Program-made: the position numbers and the translations under genes
Notes under the pieces: generated by a model
Told to the model about the DNA's origin: nothing
Seen by the model: the letters and a program-made list of their open reading frames with translations, nothing else
Databases searched by the model: none
Shown: one piece after another, positions 46,076-55,673 of the stretch
Position numbering within the stretch: the first letter of the stretch is position 1
Layout: the number at the start of each line of letters is the position of its first letter
Origin: Gremmenia infestans
Taxonomy: Eukaryota; Ascomycota; Leotiomycetes; Helotiales; Hamatocanthoscyphaceae
Assembly (NCBI GenBank): GCA_032629725.1
Contig: JAFEVB010000037.1
Coordinates: 186,001 to 250,000, forward strand
DNA: 64,000 nt
Reading direction: 5' to 3'

Positions 46076-46441
46076 GATTAGTAAGACTTACCTCGCTTTA
46101 TCGCGACTACCAATTTTTAGTTAGAGCGAAATGACCCTATAATATTCACATTCTGATTACATTTATCGGGCATTAAGGCTAATAATAGAGTACCCTGGTG
46201 CCTACCTTGTGTACGCCACATCCAGCTTAGATATGACTGCAATTGTAACCACCGATCCCAATCGAATCGTGAATATTGAATTATGCATAAGGAATTGGTC
46301 TACACCACAAAATCCTCGTTACTCTGTGTTTAGTATATGGGTTCCACGTATGGTGCGCAAAGTTTCGCCTATTGCATTGGCCACCGCTTGAGTACAAATG
46401 GTTTACACTAACTGGCCAAATCGGACAGCCCGAGATATTCT
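46076..46441. other. Non-coding DNA inside the putative element, left of HET gene
   Basis: This 366-bp stretch is downstream of the HET stop codon. A 60-codon plus-strand ORF (46209-46391) is featureless. Confidence 0.4.
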
Positions 46442-48631
46442 TCAAACAAGAACTGCCTCTGTCCATTGACGATCTTGAGGCTCTCCTCCGGCCACGACGC
46501 CGTGTATATAAGATTCCCCAATGAAGTTATACTCCCCATCTTTAACATTACGGGGTCGAAGTATGTAAGGAATATGACATTCCTTGAAACTCCAGACTTC
46601 ATCGCCAACTTGGCTGGAGCGTGGTGCTAGTCCGATCCAACCGTCATTTGTCCGAAATAGACGGCGACCCTCTGTCCTTAGGCTGGCGATAAATCTCCAT
46701 GGCTCATTGTCTGCTGAAGCGAGGACGTCATTTGCAGTGAACCTTCTTTCATTACTTCCCATGAGGCTCAAATTTTGGACTACACACCGAATCACCTCGT
46801 CTTTACTTGGCAATATTTCCTGTGAGGAGTTCTCAGTATCATTACACTGCCCAATCCCGAAGTGAATCATAAGAATCTCGCCAGTCGCTTTGCTCACTAC
46901 TTCCAGAATGTTGTTCCCATTTCCAGATACTGGATTATCGTTAAAAATATGCAGCACTCGCATAGTGACCAGACTGAGAATTAATGAGCGGAAACTCAGC
47001 CCGAGGCTTTCCTGGGCAGCTCCACTCCGTCGCCCAGCTACTCGACCTGGGCTCGAGCGATCGGTATTCATCACCAAAGTTCTCCAGAGCGCCTCTACTC
47101 GTCCTTCTCCGGATGGGTAGTCTGAATCCATATTTTGGCAGAAGCTGGATAATGCTCGAAGATGCTGGTGCTTTGATGGTAGTATATCGGTGACAGGAAT
47201 AACGTCTACGCCATCGATAACTCCTATGCGAGACCCAATAACATGAAGTTTCTGGTTCCCTTCGCCTTTTGAAAACGTGTGAGAAGTACCTGGTAGTTTG
47301 CTAAATCCTTCTTCGACAGTCATCTCACCGGTTAGTTCCTCAAGTCGTGTTGTTACGCTTAAGTCTGGAACCCAAGATGGAAGGTCTGTAAGGCGTCGTT
47401 CGGATGGTTCCTCAATTAGCGACAGGATGTGCATTAGAGGTACGGATTTCAGTAGCCAGATCGTAAAGCTCTCATAGATACTTTCGACAGACATTTTGTA
47501 TCTGATAGGGAACACATCGGCCTCGCAACTCGGAGGGAAAAGATGATTGACCGATCCAATTGCAGCGAAAACTTTGTCTCTGGAGTTCATGCAGTGTCTA
47601 TACCGAATAGCATTCACGAAAGCCATCAAGAAATATGCCCTCTTCACACTCCTTTGTGACTTTTGTACAGCATCTTCTTCATTCACCTGCAATTGATGTG
47701 AATCAATGCGACCTTCGTCGAGCTTGGATTGAAGATTGACACCACCATGCGTATTGAAGAAAGAACGAACGGCATTTTCTTGAGAGCCAATGCTGAAGGT
47801 TGCTCTGAGATTCTCCAATCCACGTAGAGATGTCGGCATGCCCGACGCGTGAGCTTCGGGAACAAGTCCTTGGACTGTGACGGTTTGGTGGAGATTCAGA
47901 TCGTAGAATGCAAAGTCCATCAAATCGCACCATTTGAGAATGTGATTGTCATATAAGATGTTTATTCTGCGCGCCAAGAATACTTCTTGAAAAGTCCAAG
48001 CGCGTTGGAACCAGGCCCGCCGGCGAAACCATTCGTACGATTTGAGCGCTTGCGGATTTGACAATAATCCTAATTCTAGTAACTTACTGAGTGAAAGAGC
48101 CTTCAGCTCTTCTGGCCTTGGCATGGTCCCACCAAAAAGTTTTCTTAAGGCTAGGATAAATTCGTTGTGGAGTGTGACTGCATCTTTATCCAGGTCCAAT
48201 GCTGGACCCAGCCAGACGATCACCTCTTGGGCAGAGGCATAAATTTGACCCATCATTGCGACTTGTTCCTGTCGCTCATCCGTATCATCTTGGTTGATGC
48301 AGACAGCATCTACCCAGAGCAGACCGTTAAAGCTCTTCCTGGCAAGCGAATTTAAAGCGTCAAATAGGTTCTTAGTCACGTCAAAACTACATTCCACATC
48401 CTCGGAAATCAACATGCATTTGACGGTCTCGTTATACGCATCTGTTTTAGGTGCCATTGGTGGTAAAGGATTACCCCAAGTATATGAAAGAGCGTAAAAC
48501 TCCGGGGCCTTAGCAAAGCTATAAGGACGTAGGCTTAATACAGGGACCGGTGAAGTGCGTATAATCCGAAGCAGCCTTATGCTGTCTTTGCTCAGAAGAC
48601 GACAGTGGTTATAAAGTAATTGGTGTGCCAT
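46442..48631 (-). CDS. HET-domain protein (heterokaryon incompatibility type)
   Basis: This is a single uninterrupted exon of 729 residues. The HET domain occupies about residues 40-200 and shows all three blocks: FYALSYTWGNP, LWVDAVCINQDD, and ERQEQVAMMGQIYASAQEVIVWLGP. The middle is helical, and the C-terminal third ends with the typical GWIGLAP...GDEVW and YNFIGESYIHGV elements. HET-domain proteins trigger or regulate cell death on fusion of incompatible hyphae; most paralogues are uncharacterised, so its role is inferred from the domain alone. No partner (NLR, ankyrin or WD repeats) is fused or adjacent. The frame is intact and base composition is ordinary, in contrast to the AT-rich arms on both sides. 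Confidence 0.93.
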   Translation of the reverse strand: MAHQLLYNHCRLLSKDSIRLLRIIRTSPVPVLSLRPYSFAKAPEFYALSYTWGNPLPPMAPKTDAYNETVKCMLISEDVECSFDVTKNLFDALNSLARKSFNGLLWVDAVCINQDDTDERQEQVAMMGQIYASAQEVIVWLGPALDLDKDAVTLHNEFILALRKLFGGTMPRPEELKALSLSKLLELGLLSNPQALKSYEWFRRRAWFQRAWTFQEVFLARRINILYDNHILKWCDLMDFAFYDLNLHQTVTVQGLVPEAHASGMPTSLRGLENLRATFSIGSQENAVRSFFNTHGGVNLQSKLDEGRIDSHQLQVNEEDAVQKSQRSVKRAYFLMAFVNAIRYRHCMNSRDKVFAAIGSVNHLFPPSCEADVFPIRYKMSVESIYESFTIWLLKSVPLMHILSLIEEPSERRLTDLPSWVPDLSVTTRLEELTGEMTVEEGFSKLPGTSHTFSKGEGNQKLHVIGSRIGVIDGVDVIPVTDILPSKHQHLRALSSFCQNMDSDYPSGEGRVEALWRTLVMNTDRSSPGRVAGRRSGAAQESLGLSFRSLILSLVTMRVLHIFNDNPVSGNGNNILEVVSKATGEILMIHFGIGQCNDTENSSQEILPSKDEVIRCVVQNLSLMGSNERRFTANDVLASADNEPWRFIASLRTEGRRLFRTNDGWIGLAPRSSQVGDEVWSFKECHIPYILRPRNVKDGEYNFIGESYIHGVVAGGEPQDRQWTEAVLV

Positions 48632-49364
48632 TTCTGTCGATCGGAACTTGTCAGGAGCTGTAATATAACGTTCTGACCTTCGTGATTACCCTCGTTAGTG
48701 ACAATTGCAGGAATGGCTGTTTTTGAGGCTTCCTCAAAAATGGCTCCGAGGACCTCATCCGACAGATCGTCGTAATTGATATATCCAGATCTGATAAATT
48801 CTGCAAGGTCTTATAGGAGACAGATGTACTGTGGACGGAAGTTGGGAGGTCCTCGTTTCGAAGGTGAATTTATCTCGTAGATCGAGCCAGGGCTCCTACA
48901 GTAAAACTGGTGTTGGATGGTCTGGTCATATGCCAAAAAGGGAGAGTGATATGACAGCTCAAAAGGTGTGGGAGTTGATAATTACCAGAGGGTGATTTGT
49001 TGGAGGGAGTATGAGGGAGGATGGAGGACGGAGGAGAGGGCAACGTAATGATGGGGAATGGGGTGGAGGTGGGCGGGAGGTGAAGGCGCGGGTTGATAAC
49101 GATTGCAGTGGACGAAGACGGAGACCGATCGATATTTGGCGGACGCATTGGCGAGAAAATAAAAGAGCTGGCTTTTGTCTATTTGTGCAGCGCTACCAAA
49201 GGAGAAGGTAGTGAGATAGAGAGAGATGGTATGAGAGGGTTGATCTTGCGCCAACCACCAGAGGTCTGGCATCATTATTATGTCGGAATTACCCAAATAG
49301 TATACCATATGCGGGGTCGCTTTACTCTAACTCAAAATAGTTGGTTACTTTAATCCGAGGCACC
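48632..49364. other. Upstream region of HET gene inside the putative element
   Basis: This 733-bp stretch contains a purine-rich tract (about 49000-49085). Short ORFs on both strands lack motifs. It presumably holds the HET promoter. Confidence 0.4.
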
Positions 49365-49750
49365 CAACCCGTGTAGCGGATCTGCAAAAATCTCTACGTC
49401 TCAGCAGCTACAAGGCTAATATCGATTTCCTATATAAGAGTAAGGCCCTAGACCTTGAGTATATATATTTTATAAATAATCTAGATAATATAAACTTAAT
49501 GGTAGAGCTGTGGTAGAGGATGTTTATTACGCTATAAAAGGATATTCTTAACAAATTAGGTGCAACGCCTATAATACAAACGCGATTTTCTAGTAAAACG
49601 GGCTTAGGTTATTTAAAAGTAGCTATAGATTATAAGTTATAAGATAATATAGAAATTACTAAATTATGTATAGATTTAAAAATGCTTAAAGTTAAAGTAC
49701 CTATTAGTTCTTCCGGCACAAAGGGTTTTCCGTTACACAGGGATGGACGT
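49365..49750 (-). repeat. Right inverted arm, AT-rich
   Basis: On the minus strand it begins ACGTCCATCCCTGTGTAACG and mirrors the left arm. It has the same two CGGAAAA-type submotifs with the GTGCCGG and GTAACGG versions swapped, then AATAGGTACTTTAACTTTAAG. The sequence at 49440-49700 is extremely AT-rich. The inner boundary is approximate. Confidence 0.6.
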
Positions 49751-50070
49751 TAACTAAAACTTGTATAAAATAATTCAAGAGTGAATAAACTTTATACTTG
49801 AGAGATGATTTGATTTGATTTGAAAACCGAGCTAGGCTGTAAATAGTCTAGCTTATAGAAGGTAGGGCTTCTTTCAAGGGGGGTTTGCATATTACTAAGC
49901 CTCTCACCAAACTACAAGTACTTGCTTTTCTTATGCAAGTAATCTTTTTGTATTTTTTGATTAGTATTCCTACTGCTGAAAGTTCTTAGACTCTCTTACT
50001 TTAAATTTCGCCACCTCACGTCGTCCTTTCTCCTTGTTCCACTTGCATTTGCGACTGATATACATTTGAA
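49751..50070. promoter_or_regulatory. Upstream region of AflR-like regulator
   Basis: This 320-bp gap lies between the element end and the ATG of the regulator. The direct repeat TGATTTGATTTGA occurs at 49806-49820. The regulator's promoter may overlap the element end (inference). Confidence 0.35.
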
Positions 50071-51561
50071 ATGGTTTCCTCCTCTCAAATACCCAAGGAG
50101 TGCATCGTCAATTGGAAACCGCTTCAAAGATCATCCAGTCATGCCAAGACAGTGTCTCCTATTAGCTCTAGTGGGAGCACACCCCGTTATCCTACCAAGA
50201 GACTTCGGACAGCCTGCGATTTGTGTCGCCACTCCAGGATCAAATGCTCTGGAGGGAGCACATGCCAGAGATGTGCAAGCAACGGGCTGAAATGCAACTA
50301 TGGCGTATCGATGAGACATGGACGGGCCAAAGCAACTGCCAGGCCAACCTCATCATCTTCCAGTAGGACGCGGAGTGAGTCTACAATTCCAAACGAGGAA
50401 AAAACAACTCAGAACGCGGAGCTCCCTAGCTTTACCAATATCGATCTTATGAGCAACATTGATACAGATGACTGTCTCAGCGACATGGTCGTCGGCGCCG
50501 ATCAAGAATATCTCACGGGTAGTGGCGGTTTCATGAGGACTAGTCCCATGTCCAAGGACTCAAATTTCAACTATCCATCTCCAAATATAGATATATTTCC
50601 CGTATGTACAGTACAGCCAACGTATAACCTATTTTAGATTTTAAAGAAGTCGATAGCTAATTACCCTAGATCCAACCTTCTGAAAAACCCGGTATTTCTA
50701 GCAGAGCAGGACTCGAAATCAGTACGTCTCAGCTGCAATTGCAACCAAATCTGAACTTCTCGTTCGGAGATTCGCAACTTGATGTCGGTACTGGACTCGC
50801 AGAATCAGCTGGGTTTACCCCAACCTCATTCCACGCTGGAGCTATCTTAGGTCTCAGCTCGAGGACAGTCTGTCGCTGTCTGAGTACCCAGCTCTTCTGT
50901 GTCGCGGAGCTGTGCAATCTGGAAGACCCTATCAACATTGCGTTGGATGCAATTTTGCAAATCGTGAGAGAAAAGAGCAAAAGCGTGAGCGAGTAGTAAG
51001 TCAGCCGGCGTTTCAGTTGATTTACTACTTTGCGTGAGGCTGGATAGAATTCCTCAGTGTTTCACAACACCCAAGCCAATCACCTGTAATCCAAACTCAA
51101 CCTTAAGACACATTCTAACAATCTTCTTCTATAGCCTATCCTGCAAACAATGCTCTAAAACATCAGCGAATTTCATCTTCCCAGCGATCATCTTACAACG
51201 GATCGTCCTCCTCCTCTGCAACGTCGCCAGACACGGGCTCCTCTACGTCCAGTCCATGAAGCTGCGAGTGGGTTCCTTCGAACTCTCTCCCGAAGAGGAC
51301 GTATCGCATAAAAAGCTGTTGATTTCATCAGCTGCGAAGCAAGCCGATTCCGTGCTCAGCGAGTTGTGTGCCGCTGCGATGAATTACCAGGAGAGCAATA
51401 GAGACTCCATGTTGGAATCGGGGCGAGAGAATCTGAAGTGGATTTTTGAAACTGTGCAGAGTAAGAGAGCTAGGTTGAGAATTATCCACGGCTTGCTAGA
51501 TGCGCGCGATTGGGGCTGCCACGTTAGTATGGAGGATATAGACTGCTGCCGGCCTACTTGA
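50071..51561 (+). CDS. AflR-like Zn(II)2Cys6 transcription factor
   Basis: Exons 50071-50601, 50670-50995 and 51135-51561 join to 427 residues. The zinc cluster is C49-X2-C52-X6-C59-X5-C65-X2-C68-X6-C75 (ACDLCRHSRIKC...CQRC), followed by the YGVSMRHGR linker that typifies AflR-type regulators. A Ser/Thr-rich region follows. The second and third exons encode an AflR-like C-terminal helical domain with conserved cysteines (LSCKQCSKT) and an ending that contains QSKRARLRIIHGL. AflR-type proteins are pathway-specific activators of secondary-metabolite clusters, but none of the usual biosynthetic enzymes lies in this window. The nearest candidate partner is the MFS transporter that faces it 332 bp away. 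Confidence 0.88.
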
Positions 51562-51893
51562 GCGTTCACACCGAACCGGTTGGTAATTATGATATATTCT
51601 TGACGTTCATTCCCAAATCTATATAATGCGATGTGTTTCAGCTAAATCTATGTTATGTAGGGAAAGTAGGAATTAACTACATTACTCGCGGCCACCGATA
51701 TAGTCAAATCTACGGCAGCTTTTCCATATATCAACTCTGTGTCCGGCACAAGAATATTCCACCTGGTCTGAGGCATTCTAATCATCCAAGACTCAATAAG
51801 CCTTTTCTGTACACTTGTTGAATATAGTGCCCATCGGGAGGGCGTGGGTATGGTAAGCCCTGACAGCATCCGCGAACCGTCTCCAATACCCCT
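51562..51893. other. Intergenic between convergent genes
   Basis: This 332-bp gap should contain the 3' ends of the regulator and of the transporter. No feature is supported. Confidence 0.45.
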
Positions 51894-53368
51894 TCATTGT
51901 TTTGCAGCTCTAGACGCACGCAATCTCAAAGCCCCCGCCAAGACAAATGCAACAGCTCCCGCAGCAGTAAAGGATGCCGAAAAAATGATACCGCCACTGA
52001 ACTTGTTCTCTGCAATATTGATTATCGTCCCAGCAATTGGGTTTCCAATCAAAAAACCCATGGCAGCAAAGCATAGCGACATCCCAATCCAAGTTCCAAC
52101 AAGATGTAACCCTGGTGCGAAGCCAGCTATGACGGTCGCGGGAAGCGACACTACAGCTCCTGAGATAAATCCAAAAAATATGCAGAATACAACGAGTCCG
52201 CCTAGATTGTCGACTGCCAGCCAGCAGAAATCGATGATGCCGGAGAGGAGTGAGGCAACGGTAATGACTTCGAGCGAGCCGACCCTGTCTGCCAACAAAC
52301 CGGGAAGGATACGTCCCAAGACCGAAGCACCATTCAACACCGCCAGCATGTAAAACGATAAGTCCTCCTTGATCCCCAAGTTGCGCTCGGCATAGATAAT
52401 GGCATAGAAGAATGGTATGTAGAGCCCAACGAATGAGAAAAATAGCCCAAGGTTGAACACCATATAAGGCAGCGACCGCAGCGCAGCAGGGTCGATCATG
52501 CGGCGAGACTTCTTCGGTGGCGGGAGACGCGTCTTCATGATCAGTATACTGACAAACAGTGTCGCTAGTGCAATGAAGCCGATGATCCTCGTTGCCCACG
52601 CAAAACCTATGCGCGGCTGCAGCTTGTGGAACACCACAGGGTAGATGACGCTTCCGACACTACCGCCCGCTGCAGTTATGCCTACGGCGAGTGCGCGTTT
52701 GGTCGTGAAATACGTGGCTACTATTGCGATGGATGGCAGGAATAAGCAGCCGGCTCCGAGGCCGGTGACTACTCCTTGCGCGAGGAAGAGTTGCCAGTAT
52801 TGTGTTGCGAGGGAGGTCATCATGATGCCGAAGACGACGAGGACGGATCCGGTGATTATTAGGGCGCGGAAGTAGCCTTGGTCGAATATCGGGCCGGCGA
52901 AGAAGCTGAAGAAGACTCTGGGGAAAAAGTTAATACAAGCTTTGGAGCAAGTAGATTTGCGAGAAAGTCTCTCTAGATTTTCAGGCTTGTCTGGGATGAT
53001 TTTTGGAAGTACAGCAAGCGAGAGATCTGGGATTGAAAGTCAACTTACAGAAGGAAGCCTTGAAAGGTGCCAATCCAGGAGATTTGAGACGAGTTGTGTG
53101 TTGATAGGAGATTTTGCTCATAAAACGCTTGATACGCCCCGAAAGTGTTGATTATACCCCTATTAAATTCCCTTAGAACGCAACAGATGGTCAATGGAAT
53201 GGAAGTTTCTTACCATGAGTTGAAGAATAGCAAGTGTGCACCAAGCACCTGGAGCCAGGCTTGAGCTCCGCCATTTGGAGGAGGTGGTGGCCCTTGCGGA
53301 TGGGGTAACGGTTGGGCCTCAAAAATGCCATCAGAGCTATCACTCTGTGTCTCTTTATTTTCATCCAT
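51894..53368 (-). CDS. MFS transporter, monocarboxylate transporter (MCT) type
   Basis: Exons 53214-53368, 53049-53159 and 51894-52917 join to 429 residues. The N-terminus is hydrophilic with a proline run (PQGPPPPPNGGAQAWLQVLGA), which is the fungal MCT signature before helix 1. The INTFGAYQAFYE loop, TM helices, the GVVTGLGAGCLFLPSIAIVATYF segment and the PAGG-like TAAGGSVGSVIYP follow. About twelve hydrophobic segments can be counted. Family members move monocarboxylates, riboflavin or small metabolites, and several sit in secondary-metabolite clusters; no substrate can be assigned. It faces the AflR-like gene, so co-regulation is possible (inference). Confidence 0.9.
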
Positions 53369-54299
53369 ACTCTAGCTCTGTATATAAAAGCCGTTGAGGA
53401 ACAAGATGTAAATGTAATTCAGGGGAAGAGTTATAACACCTGTAACACGTGACGCATCGGAATCGAAATATAAATGATAGAAAGAAGCAAAGCCCAGAGC
53501 TAGATGTACAAAACTTTGAGGCAGACATTCTTTCTAATCACGCTTATACTTAAAGTTTGAGAGGCTCCGAGGAGATGAAGAAGTGTATATGTAAGCCCTG
53601 CTCCCCTTCTCGTAGAGCGGAGGAAACGGATTTACCCGAACGGGTAAGTCCACGCCAAGCGAGCCTCTTGAATGCATGCACATGTGCATTTCGCTTTGCG
53701 AGAAGCCGACATGAACTGCAGATCATTTCATCAATAAATCCGTTTGAAAAACTAGAGCATGAGTCAACTTTATGATTCGCTGAGCGATGTTTGAAATTGA
53801 GTAACGAGTTGAAGGATACGTGGGAAGTACCAGAGTGAAGACGAGATTTCCACGCTAATTCGGAGGATACGCACCTAGCGATATCGGGTTTACCTACCCA
53901 TCATTCGAACATGCTATTGCCGTTTCGCAATATACGAAACGGCAATATACATATGATGTGATTAAGCATTGCAACGCGAGGATGAGCTAAGTGTCCAGGA
54001 TTTGATGGAAAAGGAGAGCTGTTCGCTTAATCTCGGCATGGCCATCTTTACTCTTCAGGTCCCATACAATAGCTATCACATTCCTTCATTCACCGCCGAC
54101 CCAATGCAAAACATAATCTTAAATCTTTGTTGCACGTCGTAGCGCTAAGGAAAGATATAAAAATCGGGATCGACGCTGAGGATTCCTAGGCGCTAAGGGC
54201 TGGGAATGTCAACATATGAAGTTTGATTTGCAATAGAGTATATGCATATGGCCGTGGATGTAATAACGGCAACCGGGTATTAAGAGTCAGTCATTGCTT
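53369..54299. other. Intergenic, contains a perfect hairpin
   Basis: This 931-bp gap has no convincing gene. It contains the inverted repeat at 53915-53947, listed separately. Confidence 0.4.
53915..53947. repeat. Perfect 13-bp inverted repeat with 7-nt loop
   Basis: TATTGCCGTTTCG (53915-53927), loop CAATATA, then the exact complement CGAAACGGCAATA (53935-53947). It could be a factor-binding site, a transcript hairpin or a small insertion footprint; the sequence does not decide. Confidence 0.75.
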
Positions 54300-54818
54300 C
54301 TATATCCCTGAAGCGGACAAAGAGGTAGTGAGATGGTGCTCGCTCGAGGGACGGCAGTAGTTAGTCAACGGGTCACAAGCAAGAAAGGCTCCATCCGCTG
54401 GACTCTTGTTCGGATTCACAGCCCGTGGGTCGTTTGAAAGCCAATGTGAATATACTGGAGGGGCAGGAGTAGATAGAGCACTTGCAGATGTTGGGGTAGA
54501 GAACCGGGGGAGTGATATTCTAGGTCGTGTGTTCGGGTCGTTTGAAAGCCAGTTTCCAGGACCGATTGGTCCGGTGGATGAGGGAACTACCTTGGCCTCT
54601 GAGTCGAGTGCGATAGGTGAGATTCTCCTAGCTAGCATATTGTGGAAAGGCTCTGCAATGCTAGGGCGGAGACTGAAGGTTGCTGATTCTGTGAATGCTT
54701 TAGTGGGCTGCTCTTCTGCCTCTGCTGTAATTGATGAATCTGCAGCGACTTCTTTAGATAGTCGATCCATCCCTACGAGCTGCTCGTCGCCAGACATTGT
54801 AGGTGGGGTAGTGGACAT
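54300..54818 (-). CDS. Hypothetical protein with WLSNDP repeats
   Basis: A 172-codon frame starts at ATG 54818. The product is rich in serine, proline and alanine, probably disordered. It contains two copies of WLSNDP (NWLSNDPN and HWLSNDPR), encoded by an 18-bp direct repeat on the DNA. The opposite strand is also open (54406-54870), so coding capacity is not proven. The minus frame is preferred for its slightly longer length and better start context. No family is recognised. Confidence 0.4.
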   Translation of the reverse strand: MSTTPPTMSGDEQLVGMDRLSKEVAADSSITAEAEEQPTKAFTESATFSLRPSIAEPFHNMLARRISPIALDSEAKVVPSSTGPIGPGNWLSNDPNTRPRISLPRFSTPTSASALSTPAPPVYSHWLSNDPRAVNPNKSPADGAFLACDPLTNYCRPSSEHHLTTSLSASGI

Positions 54819-55673
54819 TGTGGATGGCGTGGGGAGAACCTGGGTTTGTATTGTCTTTCGTTTTAATTAACTGTCTATTATCGAAAGGAATCAAGTTAGT
54901 CTACGTTACACATAGGCCGTACAATTCATTAGAAATTCGCTGGTAGAACTAAATCTCATGCATTGCGTGTGAATAAAGAATGTTGCAAGGTGCAAGTTAT
55001 TAACAACGCCTCGTTCACATAGCACAATACACTCGCCATTGATAAATAAGGTCACGCGAATATGTGTGAATGCCAGTCATAAGACAGCCATCCAAGTTGC
55101 GATGTCAATATGGGTTGGATAACTTCTAATCTCTTGGCAACCGGGCTAGAAGCCTAAGGCAAGCGCTACATAGGTTTATATCGCAGTAACTAGCATAGAA
55201 CGAAGATAGCAAAAAAGCCTACACTAAACGAGAAAATAAGATCGTTCTATTGTGGTATGCCTAGGTAGTCCAGTCAAATCCAGACTTACGAATATTTCCG
55301 ACTGTCTACCTAGGGTCTGGCTCCGAGATTACCATATTCTTCCATGTCAGCTGAGACACTATCTGTCCCTAACACTTACATTCGAAATCAACAAGGGCAC
55401 GATGGAACAGGAAACAAAGAGCCGCGAGTCTCAAAAAGCATTTTGTATGATTAAGCGCTATTCTCAGTCTCAGTATCGCCCCCGGCCTACTACATGAAAC
55501 CAGCTTTTGGTCTACTCGATTTTAGCCAACCGATTGGTATTTAAAAGGAAGAAAAAAAGAGTTGGTCAATACCATTGCAAAGTGAAGAAAAATAACGAAT
55601 TATTGTGGTATCGCAAAAAAATAAAACATGCTAGTACAAATATGCCCTCAAACTGTCTGCTTTTCGCCTGCAT
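54819..55673. other. Intergenic, no gene seen
   Basis: This is 855 bp of AT-rich sequence between two minus-strand genes, containing the presumed tricalbin 3' UTR. Confidence 0.45.

Larger units (their letters stand above)
45685..49750. mobile_element. Putative TIR-bounded element carrying a HET-domain gene
   Basis: The left end (from 45685, reading right) and the right end (from 49750, reading left on the minus strand) both start ACGTC(T/C)ATCCCTG. They agree at about 58 of the first 70 positions by my count, and both abut a TA dinucleotide (45683-45684 and 49751-49752), as expected for Tc1/mariner-type insertion. Patchy inverted similarity continues about 350-400 bp inwards. Between the arms lie an intact HET gene and non-coding sequence; I find no transposase. 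Either this is one non-autonomous element with a HET gene as cargo, or two related elements inserted in opposite orientation around a host gene. Confidence 0.55.

Noticed and set aside
45685..49750. Interpretation as a Starship-type giant element
   Set aside because: No DUF3435 tyrosine recombinase gene is present, and the inverted ends with flanking TA fit a Tc1/mariner-type element better.
54406..54870. 154-codon plus-strand ORF opposite the WLSNDP gene
   Set aside because: It overlaps the minus-strand frame and has a composition (GSFESQ repeats) explained by the same DNA repeat; no better evidence than the minus frame.
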